Shown: positions 33,735 to 44,300 of the stretch, in pieces
Position numbering within the stretch: the stretch's first letter is position 1
Layout of the letters: each line of letters starts with the position of its first letter
NCBI GenBank assembly: GCA_016789145.1
Contig: JAEUQI010000010.1
Coordinates: 1 to 51,526, forward strand
Origin: Blastocatellia bacterium
GTDB taxonomy: Bacteria > Acidobacteriota > Blastocatellia > Pyrinomonadales > Pyrinomonadaceae
Length of the DNA stretch: 51,526 nucleotides
Reading direction: 5' to 3'
Notes under the pieces: generated by a model
Seen by the model: only the letters and a program-made list of their open reading frames with translations
Databases searched by the model: none
Told to the model about the DNA's origin: nothing
Made by a program: the position numbers and the translations under genes

Positions 33735-35126
33735 ATGAGCGCCTCTAGCTTCAGTCTCAGAAAATTCTGGCTGATCTTAGCCGACGCCGCCATCATATAT
33801 GGCGGCGTCATTTTGGCGCTCTATCTTCGTTTGGGGCTCGACGGTGCCGTATATGAATTGAACGTTCGCAACGGTTGGACGAAGATCGCCCTGGCTACAT
33901 TTGTTTGCCTGCTCACGCTCTATTTCTACGACCTCTACGACTACGTCGTGATGACAAATCGCCGCGAGCTGCTCTTGCGGCTTGTGCAAGCACTAGGCAT
34001 CGCGTGGGCGTTTCTCGCGCTTGTGTTCTATTCGGCGCCGCCGTTGATGATCGGCCGCGGCGTGTCGGTGATCTCGGTCCCGCTCGTTTTGCTTCTCTTG
34101 CTTGGTTGGAGGGTCACCATTCACTCGCTTACAGGGCATCCTGATATCGGCGAAAAGATCTTGGTTGTCGGAACCGGCAAGACGGCTCTCGATACAGCCG
34201 AAGCGGTCTGGGAACGGCGTGATGCAGGTTATCGAATTGTTGGCTTTATCTCAGAGAATGGTGCCAAGCCCAAGGATAAGATCGGGCGAAGCGAGATACT
34301 CGGAATGGCACCTGACCTTGAGAATGTCATTCGAAGCGAAAAGGTTGACCGTGTCGTGATCGCTGTCCGCGAACGTCGCGGTGCCTTTCCAACGGAAGCA
34401 TTGCTGAGAATGAGTCTTGCCGGCGATGTTTCGATCGAGGAATGTACTTCGTTCTTTGAACGCATTACGGGCAAGGTTCATGTGGATATGCTGCGGCCAT
34501 CATGGTTGATCTTTGCCGGCCGCGGCCGCGAGGGTCGGCTAAAGGGCGTGTTCCGTGATCTCGTACATCGCGGGCTGGCACTGATCGGCCTGCTGGTGTC
34601 CCTGCCGATAGCGCTTGTGACGGCGATCCTGATCAAACTCGAATCTCGCGGCCCTATTTTTTATAAACAAGAGCGTGTTGGCAAGAATGGCAAGACGTTC
34701 AATGTCATTAAGTTTCGCTCGATGCGAACCGACGCTGAGGCTGATGGAAAGCCCGTGTGGGCGGCCGATAATGATGATCGTGTGACCTTTGTCGGCAAGA
34801 TAATTCGCAAGATCCGCATCGACGAGATCCCGCAATTTTGGAACATTATCAAGGGCGATATGAGCTTTGTCGGACCGCGTCCGGAGCGGCCGCATTTTGT
34901 GAAGCAGCTCGCAACCGAGATCTCGTATTATGAGCATCGGCATCTCGTTGCTCCGGGACTGACCGGTTGGGCGCAGATCAAGTATCCGTATGGAGCGTCG
35001 GTTTCGGATGCGATACAAAAGCTGCAATACGATCTCTATTACATCAAGAATCAGAGCCTGACGCTCGATCTTGTGATCGTGTTTGAGACGGTCAAAACAG
35101 TACTTTTCGGCCGTGGTGGAAGATAG
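33735..35126 (+). CDS. Undecaprenyl-phosphate sugar phosphotransferase (WcaJ/PssY-type)
   Basis: 463 aa. Four N-terminal membrane helices (residues ~10-130) are followed by a nucleotide-binding-like domain (ILVVGTGKTALDTAEAV...RIVGFI), a fifth membrane segment (LALIGLLVSLPIALVTAILI) and the catalytic bacterial sugar transferase domain (FYKQERVGKNGK, IKFRSMRTDAE, IDEIPQFWNIIKGDMSFVGP, RPE, PGLTGWAQI). It transfers a sugar-1-phosphate to undecaprenyl phosphate and so starts the repeat unit at the inner membrane. Which sugar is unknown; glucose or galactose is usual. It begins 5 bp after the kinase gene. It is the only glycosyl-type transferase of the operon. Confidence 0.93.
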   Translation: MSASSFSLRKFWLILADAAIIYGGVILALYLRLGLDGAVYELNVRNGWTKIALATFVCLLTLYFYDLYDYVVMTNRRELLLRLVQALGIAWAFLALVFYSAPPLMIGRGVSVISVPLVLLLLLGWRVTIHSLTGHPDIGEKILVVGTGKTALDTAEAVWERRDAGYRIVGFISENGAKPKDKIGRSEILGMAPDLENVIRSEKVDRVVIAVRERRGAFPTEALLRMSLAGDVSIEECTSFFERITGKVHVDMLRPSWLIFAGRGREGRLKGVFRDLVHRGLALIGLLVSLPIALVTAILIKLESRGPIFYKQERVGKNGKTFNVIKFRSMRTDAEADGKPVWAADNDDRVTFVGKIIRKIRIDEIPQFWNIIKGDMSFVGPRPERPHFVKQLATEISYYEHRHLVAPGLTGWAQIKYPYGASVSDAIQKLQYDLYYIKNQSLTLDLVIVFETVKTVLFGRGGR

Positions 35127-35205
35127 TATTTATGCGGTAAAAATCTGGATTTTATGCCGCAATATGAGTTTACTTAGGCACCGACATTTTATCGGAGAGA
35201 TAGTT

Positions 35206-35994
35206 ATGAAAGTTGTTGAATTGAGAGATATCGCATTTGTTGGCTTACTAGCTGCAGTTGCCACGCTCCTGCCGACAGCCATTTCGGCTCAGGTCAAAGA
35301 CGATACCAAACAGAGCGATCCTGTGGTCGTTGCAAAGCCAAATCCCGAAGCGACACCACCGGCCGCTACCGGCGAGGAGACGCCTGAGGCGAAAGAGGTT
35401 TATGCCTACTACAACAACTATCTGACCGAATATCGACTCGGCCCTAACGATGTGATCTCGATCGAGGTCTTTGGTCAATGCCCTGATTATTGCAAGCAGA
35501 ACATCACGATACCACCGACCGCTCGGATATCGTATCCATTGATCCGCGAAGGTGTACTTGTTGCTGGCAAGACCGTGCAAGAGGTTGCCGCAGAGATCAC
35601 GAAGAAGCTCGACGAATACATCATCGACCCGAAAGTTTCGGTCAATCTCGACAAGGCGATGTCGATCCGCTATAGCGTGATGGGCAAGGTCAATACGCCG
35701 GGCGTTCGCGTCCTTGATCGTAAGATCAGCGTTTACGAGGCCATCATCGACGCCGGCGGCGTCGCAAAAGATGGCGACAAATCGAAGACGGTAGTTGTCA
35801 GCTACTCAAAAGACGGCAAACTCACTCGTCGCGTGATCGATATGAGGCAGGTCGAAGCCGGCAAAGCAGAGATGGTCTATCTGAATCCCGGAGACCAAGT
35901 TTTCGTTCCCGGCAAAGGATTTAGCATTGAAAAGGTTTTCGACTATCTAGGCCGAGCAAGTGCGGCGCGTATGTTGTTCGGAAGTCCGTTGTAA
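35206..35994 (+). CDS. Polysaccharide export protein, Wza-like with SLBB domain
   Basis: 262 aa from ATG 35206, chosen for its signal peptide (IAFVGLLAAVATLLPTAISAQ) and CGGAGAGA 6-13 bases upstream. The polysaccharide biosynthesis/export domain follows a P/E-rich stretch: YRLGPNDVISIEVFGQCPDY...ISYPLIREGVLVAGKTVQEV...DPKVSVNLD. Then comes one SLBB beta-grasp domain (YSVMGKVNTPGVRVLDRKIS...NPGDQVFVPG). It has no lipobox and lacks the C-terminal amphipathic helix that forms the Wza outer-membrane pore, so a further outer-membrane partner may be needed. An 80-bp gap with a GCGG...CCGC hairpin (35131-35162) separates it from the transferase gene. Confidence 0.9.
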   Translation: MKVVELRDIAFVGLLAAVATLLPTAISAQVKDDTKQSDPVVVAKPNPEATPPAATGEETPEAKEVYAYYNNYLTEYRLGPNDVISIEVFGQCPDYCKQNITIPPTARISYPLIREGVLVAGKTVQEVAAEITKKLDEYIIDPKVSVNLDKAMSIRYSVMGKVNTPGVRVLDRKISVYEAIIDAGGVAKDGDKSKTVVVSYSKDGKLTRRVIDMRQVEAGKAEMVYLNPGDQVFVPGKGFSIEKVFDYLGRASAARMLFGSPL

Positions 35995-36015
35995 ACAGCA
36001 ATTTGAGGAATCGCG

Positions 36016-37023
36016 ATGCGTAAAATTTACAATATCATTCCGATCCTAGTGCTGTTCGTCTGTGTCCAGTCGGCGAGCGCGACTTGGGTCAAGCAAAAAA
36101 CGACGACATTCACTTGGCTGCGCGATATCGCATTTGTGAGCGAATCTAAGGGCTTCATCGTAGGCACCGACGGCGTGATGCTAATGACCGAGGACGGTGG
36201 TGCTAACTGGAAACAGTTGCCGAAATTCACGACCGACAGCATCTTGCAGATCAAGTTTACCGACCCTAATACCGGTTGGTTGCTATGCGAACGAAATGCA
36301 TTTTCTCGCGGTCAGAATGCGACCTCGTATCTTCGCAAGACGGTCGATGGCGGCCGCAATTGGGAACGTATCGAGTTCGAAGACGCCGGACGCGAGCGCG
36401 TGACCAAGCTGGTTTTCAACAAATACGGATGGGGCACGGCATTCGGCGAACGCGGCCTTTTTTACAAGCTGCAGGAAGACGGTAAGACCTGGAAACAGAG
36501 CAAGACTGCCGTGAAATTCCTGCTCCTGTCAGCTTCGTTCGGAGGCGGCGACACAGGTGCTATCGCGGGAGCCGGCGGCACGATAATGTTCTCAGAGGAC
36601 AATGGCCTGCTATGGGACCGTGCGACCCTGTTAGGCAATACGGACGCTCGATTCAATTCGGTGTATATGGTCGGCGACAAGCTCGGCTGGGCAGTTGGCT
36701 CCGGCGGAGCAATAGTCGCGACAACAGGCGGAGGACGCCTGTGGAAACCGTTGGAGTCAGGAACTGACGCTAACCTGAACGACGTTTTTTTCCTCGACGA
36801 ACGTAGAGGCTGGGCAGTCGGCGACCAAGGAACGATCCTGCGAACAACCGACGGCGGCAAGAATTGGGTCGAAGAAAATTCGCACACAAAACACCGCCTG
36901 GAACGGATCTACTTCCGCAACGGCCGCGGCTGGGCGATCGGCTTTGGCGGTACGATATTGTCCAACGGCCTCGGCGAAAATCCGCAGGGCGAAGAACGCC
37001 CGACGATCGTGCCTCGAAGCTAG
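36016..37023 (+). CDS. YCF48/BNR-repeat protein, exported
   Basis: 335 aa with a signal peptide (IIPILVLFVCVQSASA). The mature part is a beta-propeller of BNR/YCF48-type repeats, about seven: e.g. DIAFVSESKGFIVGTDGVML, MTEDGGANWKQL, DGGRNWERIEFEDAG, LGWAVGSGGAIVATTGGGRLW, RGWAVGDQGTILRTTDGGKNW. Ycf48 relatives assist photosystem II assembly in phototrophs, but in other bacteria similar proteins occur in exopolysaccharide or surface protein loci with unknown roles. It begins 21 bp after the export protein gene, so it is the last gene of the operon. It ends 136 bp before the tRNAs. Confidence 0.85.
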   Translation: MRKIYNIIPILVLFVCVQSASATWVKQKTTTFTWLRDIAFVSESKGFIVGTDGVMLMTEDGGANWKQLPKFTTDSILQIKFTDPNTGWLLCERNAFSRGQNATSYLRKTVDGGRNWERIEFEDAGRERVTKLVFNKYGWGTAFGERGLFYKLQEDGKTWKQSKTAVKFLLLSASFGGGDTGAIAGAGGTIMFSEDNGLLWDRATLLGNTDARFNSVYMVGDKLGWAVGSGGAIVATTGGGRLWKPLESGTDANLNDVFFLDERRGWAVGDQGTILRTTDGGKNWVEENSHTKHRLERIYFRNGRGWAIGFGGTILSNGLGENPQGEERPTIVPRS

Positions 37024-37159
37024 TAACTGTCAGTTGTTACTTGACTAGTAGATGTCTATATCGTAATCTTTCAGTTCGCTCAATTTCAGGTGATTGAGCG
37101 ACGTTTTTTTGAAAATTTGTCGGGTACGCATGCATTAACATCTCTCGCATCAAGATTTC

Positions 37160-37235
37160 GGGCATGTACGTCAATTGGTAGACAGCCTCCCTTACAAGGA
37201 GGAAGTTGGGGGTTCGAGTCCCTCCGTGCCCACCA
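37160..37235 (+). tRNA. tRNA-Val (anticodon TAC)
   Basis: 76 nt including encoded CCA. Acceptor GGGCATG pairs with CGTGCCC, the anticodon arm is CCTCC-CTTACAA-GGAGG with TAC, and the T arm is GGGGG-TTCGAGT-CCCTC. The fold is regular. It lies 7 bp before tRNA-Asp, probably in one transcript. Confidence 0.95.
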
Positions 37236-37239
37236 CTCT

Positions 37240-37319
<80 letters not shown>

Positions 37320-37330
37320 TTATGATCTAA

Positions 37331-37360
37331 GAAAGGCCGCCATCTAGTTGGCGGCCTTTC
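37331..37360. terminator. Terminator after the tRNAs
   Basis: GAAAGGCCGCC-atctagtt-GGCGGCCTTTC is a perfect 11-bp stem, followed by TCCGTTTTGTT on the plus strand. On the minus strand it lies 25 bp past the TonB-domain gene stop, with a short T-rich tail, so it may work both ways. Confidence 0.85.
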
Positions 37361-37385
37361 TCCGTTTTGTTCTGACTCGAACAGA

Positions 37386-37916
37386 TCAGTTCTTTCTTTC
37401 GAAGGTCAAGATCCCTGCGACCTTTACAGGTTTGCCGTCCTTAAGCGGCGGATCGAACTTTGTATCGCGAGCGGCTTTCACGGCAGCTGCCCTCAGAGGC
37501 TGCGGGCCACTCACCGCGCTCGCGGCTCCGACCTCGCCTTTTTCATTTACCAATACCTCGACAGTGACAATTCCTGTATCTTTCGCATCACTCGGAAATT
37601 CGGGCGTGGGCAGCTTTGTCGCGATCTCATTCAATACGCCGCCGAGAACCGCACCATCGGGCGGAATTACTGACTTAAGGGCAGGGCCGTCAGCAGGTTT
37701 GATCTCCTTGCCCACGGCACGGGCCTCGGTAGGTTTTACTTCGGGTTCCGGTGATTTGGCCGCGGAGGTAGTATTTGGCGGAGTCGCTTTTGCGTTTGAC
37801 GGAGCGACCTCAGCATTGCCACATCCAAGACCCATGAGTGAAACTGCAGCGATCAATAGCATGTACGCAGCAACGGACGGTCGGCGTTCGGTGAGAAAAC
37901 GGTCTCTAAATTTCAT
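37386..37916 (-). CDS. Lipoprotein with TonB C-terminal domain
   Basis: 176 aa. The signal sequence ends in GLGC (Cys at residue ~32), a lipoprotein site. A P/T/K-rich linker (~35-85) is followed by a TonB C-terminal-like fold: KLPTPEFPSDAKDTGIVTVEVLVNEKGEVGAASAVSGPQPLRAAAVKAARDTKFDPPLKDGKPV ending in ILTFERK. The KGEV...G...L..AA..AA...F.P pattern is diagnostic. A lipid anchor replaces the usual TonB membrane helix, so it is unlikely to couple to ExbBD and may be a periplasmic binding module. Divergent from the giant secreted protein operon, 390 bp away. Confidence 0.8.
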   Translation of the reverse strand: MKFRDRFLTERRPSVAAYMLLIAAVSLMGLGCGNAEVAPSNAKATPPNTTSAAKSPEPEVKPTEARAVGKEIKPADGPALKSVIPPDGAVLGGVLNEIATKLPTPEFPSDAKDTGIVTVEVLVNEKGEVGAASAVSGPQPLRAAAVKAARDTKFDPPLKDGKPVKVAGILTFERKN

Positions 37917-38306
37917 TTATTCATCTCCTAAATTGAACTAATGGCATTGCCAAAATAACATTCACTGCTTTCCGCCTGCAAATGCTAGATCTGACAACGA
38001 GCGAGAGTCAAAAAAGTGCCGCTTAGCTATTGTTCCGGTTCTCTCATGCCGTGGTGGGCGACTGCAAACACACCTGCGAATTTTTCGGGAGCCATATGCG
38101 AGAAATCCCTATCCGACTCATCTGCCAGGTATCGACAGAACTGCAGATCTGTCGATATTTATTGGCCAATTCCAAAATGAATGGCTATTCAGTTTCGGCA
38201 CATCGTTTGCAATTACTTGTATTGGGTGTTTGGGCGGATCGTTCAAACGCAAGATGGCGGCACCCGAGCGAGAGGCAAATGAACGGTTGGGTGCAAAGGA
38301 GTCGTT
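37917..38306. other. 390-bp divergent intergenic region before the giant gene
   Basis: Contains the perfect hairpin/palindrome at 38130-38157 and a GC-rich leader with GAGAGGCAAATGAACGG (38269-38285). No coding frame with family resemblance was seen, and no known riboswitch was recognised. Confidence 0.5.
38130..38157. promoter_or_regulatory. 10-bp perfect inverted repeat upstream of the giant gene
   Basis: TATCGACAGA-actgcaga-TCTGTCGATA. The symmetric arms with an 8-base centre fit either a dimeric regulator site or a leader hairpin. It sits 150-177 bp upstream of ATG 38307. Function is inferred from position only. Confidence 0.45.
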
Positions 38307-41300
38307 ATGACCAGGCGCTTAATTCTGTTCGCTATAGTTGCTACCGTTACCTTCCTAATAGCTGATCCCGTAAGTTCGCAGTCGTTGATCGAGCCTTTAT
38401 CGGTTCGGCAAGAATTTTACTTCGGCCCTAAGGTTGTGAGTTCATCGGAACGGTCGGCGAGTTATTTTGTTATCGAACATTTTCTGCCCGACGAAACCGA
38501 TCGATTGCTTGAGCAGTGGGCAAGGTCCGGTAGCGGCGATCCGGTCGTTGTTGACCGCCTGATGAGCGAGCTAAACATAACGTCGAAGAAAGCGGAAGAC
38601 GATCTGATCGCAAAACTCAGAACGATAGGAAAGAGCTATTCAGGCGGTCCGGCGGCATTTGAATCGGCAGTGCGAGAGACGCTCGATCGAAGACGGTATG
38701 CCATGGTCGATGAGGCTATTCAAGAGGTCCTAGCGTCGTACGGCAGTGAACTCGAGGCAGTAATACGAACGGGCTCGTCGGGAAAGCGGTATCTGCAGCT
38801 TCGCGGCTCAGGTGACGGCGGTACGGGCTATCGGACGTTCTTCTCTGACGACGACATATCGTTCGTCGGCGCAAAAGCAGAGGAGGCCGCTCGAACGCTG
38901 AACGGAATTCTCGAAAATCGCGGACTTGCAAAGCTCAAGGTAAAGGGAATGGACCTCGGCTCACTCAAGAATATCCGCGGTATCGACCTGACGGCTATCC
39001 AACTGCTGGACCCTGACAAATTTCTCGGAGAATCAGGCATCGCGAGTATAAAGGGCGAGATGCTGGACAAAGGCGCGGTCGTTGCCGAACGAATGGGCGA
39101 ATCGATCGAAATGACGGCAAAGCCTCTGCGGCAGTTCGTCGAAGCAAAAAAGAGCCGCATGCTCGCAGACCTGATGGACGACAGTGCGGTTCGAGCGACC
39201 GTGCAGAAATTTGGTGCCCTGACCGTCGTCGGCAGTTGCGAGCGCCAGATCGTGCAGACGCACTCGGGCTGGGACAATCTGCCTGATTCGGAGAAGGTTA
39301 AGTACGTCCTTCGCGAGCGATTCGCACTGAGCGAATCAGGTGCGATGAAAGACGTCGCCGGCCAGGCACAGTCAGTAACGGCCGGCGAGATCGCTAGGCT
39401 GAACAAACTGCGGGCCGAGCTCAAGGTCCGCCCAAATCTTACTTCCGAGGAACTCTCGTGGATCAGCACTCTGCGGGCGCAGAACGTCGATCTCGCCTTC
39501 AAGGAGATCCCTGTAAAGCTCACGCCGATCATTAGCGCAGCGGAAAAGAATGGGATCTCGCTTGCATCGAGCCCCCAAGTTCGCCGTGTGATGAATGAAC
39601 TCACGACCGGCTTTGCCCTAATGCGCGACCGCGTCATCGACATTCCTGAGGCGGAAATGCTGGCCAAACTCAAATCGATGGCTGGTGAGAACAAGGAATT
39701 GTACAGCGTTCTTTACACGAGCTTTCAGCAGAGCAAAGACCTTGTCGAGGCACTCGATCAATGGATCGCTTCGGGAGGCACTCGCGAGGCATTCATCGAT
39801 ATGCTGGTCAAGGCCGAAAGCAGACTCGCCCGATTGCAACAGGTGATAGCCCGACGTGCAAAGAAGGCAAACACCGTCGAGGCGAAGACCTTGTCGGCTA
39901 TTGAGGAGATCTTAGGCACGGACCTTGGCGACAGCTTCTTTTTGAAGATGGCAAAGAACCCAGCCGCGAAAAAGGTTGTGCTTGCGACCATGGTCGCTAC
40001 CGGCGGCGGAGCCTGTTTGAACGCAATGTACCAGTCCTGGATGAAGGGCAAGTTTCAAGAAGACCTGAGTTCTGCGGCATTCGGGCTGATGGATTTTGTT
40101 CCCGGTGGATCTGAGGTAAAGCTCCTGTTCACCGAGGGCATGGACAAGACCGTGCTGCTGCTGTTCATCAAAGATGCACTATATCTGACACCGGCATGGC
40201 CGATAGCTCTGGTCGGCGATGTTCTCGTTCTTTCGATCGATCTCGGTGCTGCTTACAAGATCCAAATGCAGCAGCAGGGCTTGGTCGATCTTCTCGTCTA
40301 TAACGGCGAATTTGACACAACGGGCGACAGACCGAAGTTCATGCGGCTTAGTCTGCCGGCCGGGCCGATAGTCGAACGAGAGGCTCTGGCTAAGTTTTTG
40401 TTTGAGGCAAAATCGTTACGGTACCGACACACGGGCCGCGAATATCTCATGAATGACCTGTCGGCTGTCAGCACGGATCTGTTGGATAAGTCGTTCATTC
40501 CCGAAGATCCGGTGACGCAACAGTTAAGAACCGCGGCCGAGCAACAGCTCGCTGCGATCAATCGTGCCGAAGCACTTGCCGCCGGTGATATCTTTAGCTC
40601 TTCGGTAGGCTATGGCCGCTGGCTGTTCGGATTCGAGACCGTTTGTGAAAAGAGCCAAGAGCGTTGGTGCAAGGTCTTCAGTCTCTTGAAGAAAAAGATC
40701 GTCGAGCGCCGCGACATCGTCAAAGAAAAGGTCATGGTGCCACAGCTGATTGAAATGGCCGAGGCAAAACGCGCAACACTTGCCGCCGCGAACGACACCG
40801 AGGCGAAGCTTGACGCCTTGCAACAAAAACTTGAGGAAGTTCGCGGAAAACCGCTTGAGGTGAAACTGTCCGAGGTTGTAAAGAAGAAAGCTGACGAAGC
40901 AGGAAAGTCCGATCGGTCAGACACACAAGAACAGCGTGATATGAAGCGAGGCGAAGTATGGTCAGCGGCATACGACGCATATCTTCGCATCTACAACTGG
41001 CAGAAGAATGTGAAGGCAAATGTTTCTGCAAAGACCGGCTGGGAACGAGCCGAGGTTATGCAGTTCGTGTGGACCGGCGACCACGTTGAAGATGAGCGAA
41101 AGTCAGAACAATCCAGGTCGGGATTTGCTTCAGCGATAGCGCGCATTCGAAAGGAAATTATGGCGATCAAGGGCGGCGAAGCTCTTGTCACTGATCCGAT
41201 CGATAAGGAAGCTTACGGTATTCTCGGCGACGTGGTCTTTCCTTGGCGTGCCGCACTCGACCAAGCGGATAAGGATGTTCCCGAGCCAGGTTCTGCGTAT

Positions 41301-44300
41301 TTTGCAGATTACGGAGCCGCCGTTGAAAAGGTCAAAAAGCTCTACGCCGTCAGTGCCGAATTTCAGGCACAGGTCGACAAAGGTGCAAAATTGGTCAAGG
41401 GCAGTGAAACGCTGACGCTCGATCGTTCGACATCATTCGAACTGGAGTTCAGTGATGATGCGCTTACAAAACTGATGACCGACGGCAAATTGACCGTCCG
41501 TTGGTTCACGACCGGAAACGGAAAATATACGCCGAATGACCGCGACCTTTCGACAAACTACACGCCATTCAGCCCGGAGCCGGTCAAGTTAACTGTCGTG
41601 CTCACACGCGGCGGCGTCGACAAAGCAAAGGCATCGATAAACCTTACGATGAACGTCATCGTTCCTGATGATTTCCTGACTCTCGAACTCGCTCCTGCTC
41701 AACCTAAGCCGTCGGCTCTCGTGGGCGTTATTGCGAATATTCCGGAGAGGTTCTTTGGCGGTAAGCCGCGATTTCACTACAAGTGGAGCTGTACGAACTG
41801 CAAGATCGACAATTTTGACCGTTCGCGAACTGCGGTCACTGCTCCGAAGACAGGAGCATCGACCGTGGCGTGTGAGCTGCTCGTCGAAGGCTCCGATGGA
41901 AAGTCTACAGTGCTGCTTCGCAAAGAGCTGAAGTTCGACGTCTCCGGCAAACCTTCGACGCAGGCGTCGCCAACACCGAGCCCGACGCCCGGAACGTCAC
42001 CTATCCAAACGCCAACACCGACACCGAGCCCGACGCCCGGAGCCACGCCAAAACCTGCTGCGACACCGATCTCACTTTCGGTCCCGGTCGTAAACAGATC
42101 TAAGCGAGTTATCAATCTTTGGTCGGCGAGCAACGAGCCTAAGACGATGTTCGACGTACTTGATTCGCATTTCGAACCGGGCATGCCGGGAGGCATCAAA
42201 GCGACGATACCCGCTAGTGGTGAACTGGCATTTCATGCCGGCGAAGCCGGAATAGCCACCGGCGGAACAAACACGATCCTGACCTCGTGCATTTGGAAAC
42301 GCCAGGCCGATGGCGAGACCCCATCAATAGTCTACGAAGCCGACGGCTCGCTCAAATGCAATACCGTAGCCGGCACAACCCGCGTGAAGCTATCGCCATC
42401 TGCGACGGGCATGGCGAAGGTGGGCGACGTACTCACAGTCGAAGCAGTCGTAGAGGGAGCCAAGCCGGAAGAAAGGCCGTTTACTTTTGAATGGACGGGA
42501 AATCTCACCGGCAAGGCAGCGGACCTCAAAAGCACGGCAAAGGTCACGGTAAAAACCGATAAGATCGGCAAATTCAAAGTGTCCGTTAACGTTTCCGGCC
42601 CAAAAGCGGGCATTGGAAAGGCAACGCTCGAATACGAAGTAGGCAATGCAAAAGCTGAGATCCGCCAGCTAAGACCAACCACGAAAAAAGTAGCCGTCGG
42701 TACGCCGGTGACATTCTCGGCAAAGGCACCGGCTTCGTCCGCACAGCCGCCTCCCAAGTACATCTACCGATGGCAGCCGCATCCTGAAGTCACCTTCGAT
42801 CCGTATGAGGGTGAAAAGAATACGACTACCGCAACATTCACGCGGCCCGGCATTACAAAGGTCTGGGTTCAGGTGCTCGAGAAAAAGGGCGAGGTGCTTT
42901 CAACGGTAGCGGAGTCCGACCAGATCGAGATAGAGATCGTTTTGCCCGAGCTGAAAATAACGTTCGACCCTCCAGCAGCCAATATTGGCAACGAAGTGAA
43001 GGCTCGTGTTGACGTAACTCCCGCAGAGCTGACTGAGATCGACTTTCGTTGGGAGGTGTCCGCCAATGGGCGACAGACACGGCAATCGCCGGACGCTCGA
43101 GAGGTGACCTTCGTCCCGCAGAATGCTGAGCCGATAAACTTTACGGTTCGTGCACGCGTGCCGGTCAAGGGCGACGATCTAGGCGAAGCGACGGCGGTGT
43201 TTACGGCGAACAAATACGATGTTCAGGTGCGTGTATTAGGTCCTGAGGGCCCGCGGCCGCAAGTCTGGAAAGAGGGCGTCGGCCTCGTGACGGTCGAAAA
43301 GGGAATTGCGGTTCATCAGACAGTCGGGCTTCGTGCCGAGGTGAGCCCTGCCGCAACAGATCTGCGATATGAGTGGAGTGTTAATGAGGATACTCACTTT
43401 GTCGGAAGCAGTATCTCGCAGCAAACTCGCGTAAATCGAAGCCAGGTCGGCGGTGCCGAGGTGAATGTGATCGTACGCGACAAGAATGGCCTTGAGCTCG
43501 GTCGCGGCACCGGTTCCTTCAGTGTTTCGATCTCGCAGGCAGACCTCGATGGCGCAAAGAACAAGGCCGGAGGGGCCGAGAAACTGAGTCAGGCGAAGCA
43601 ACTGGTTGCAAAGGGCCAACTCGATGAAGGGATCAGCATCACTGACGAGGTCTTGAGTGGAAACCCCAAAAACGCCGAGGCAAAAGCGCTTTCAGCGAAA
43701 TGGAAACGCGAACGGACAAGCGTGCAGGCGACTATCGGAAAGGCAAGGGCATTCCTCGATCAAAACAAATTCACTGAGGCATCTGCGGCGTTAAATCCGG
43801 CTAAGGCACTACATCCACTCTACAAACCGGTGACCGATCTCGACAGAGAGATCAACCATAAATGGGGCAAACATGACGGTGCTCTCAAAGAGGCGATCGG
43901 TGCGGTACGTCTGGCGAACGAAGCAAAGGATTTCAAAAAGGCACTAGTGCTTGCCCCACAGGTCCGATCTACGTACAAGCTTACATCTTCTAACGACGCT
44001 GAACTGAAACGTTACGAAGATTGGGCGCGTGAACATGAATCGGAAAAAGAACGCCGCCGAGGCATCCTCAAGCAAGCCGAAGCCAAGCTCACCCAAGGCG
44101 ATTACGATGGTGTGCTTCGAGACATCGACGAGATGTGGAAAAACTTCGACGTGTACTGGAGCTACACGATCGATCCGGAACCAAAGGCCGCCGAGAACTT
44201 AAAGAACGAAGCTGTAAGACGTCGTGACCGCATCGCGAGCCTAATGACACAGGTAAAGGCGGCGGCTGAAGCCGTGAAATTCGACAAGAAACAACTGCAG

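Noticed and set aside
35131..35162. Terminator between the sugar transferase and export protein genes
   Set aside because: The GCGG-TAAAA...TTTTAT-GCCGC stem is short, bulged and lacks a T-run; more likely an RNA structure or chance.
37386..37916. True TonB energy transducer
   Set aside because: It has a lipoprotein signal instead of a TonB membrane helix with the conserved His, and no exbB or exbD nearby.
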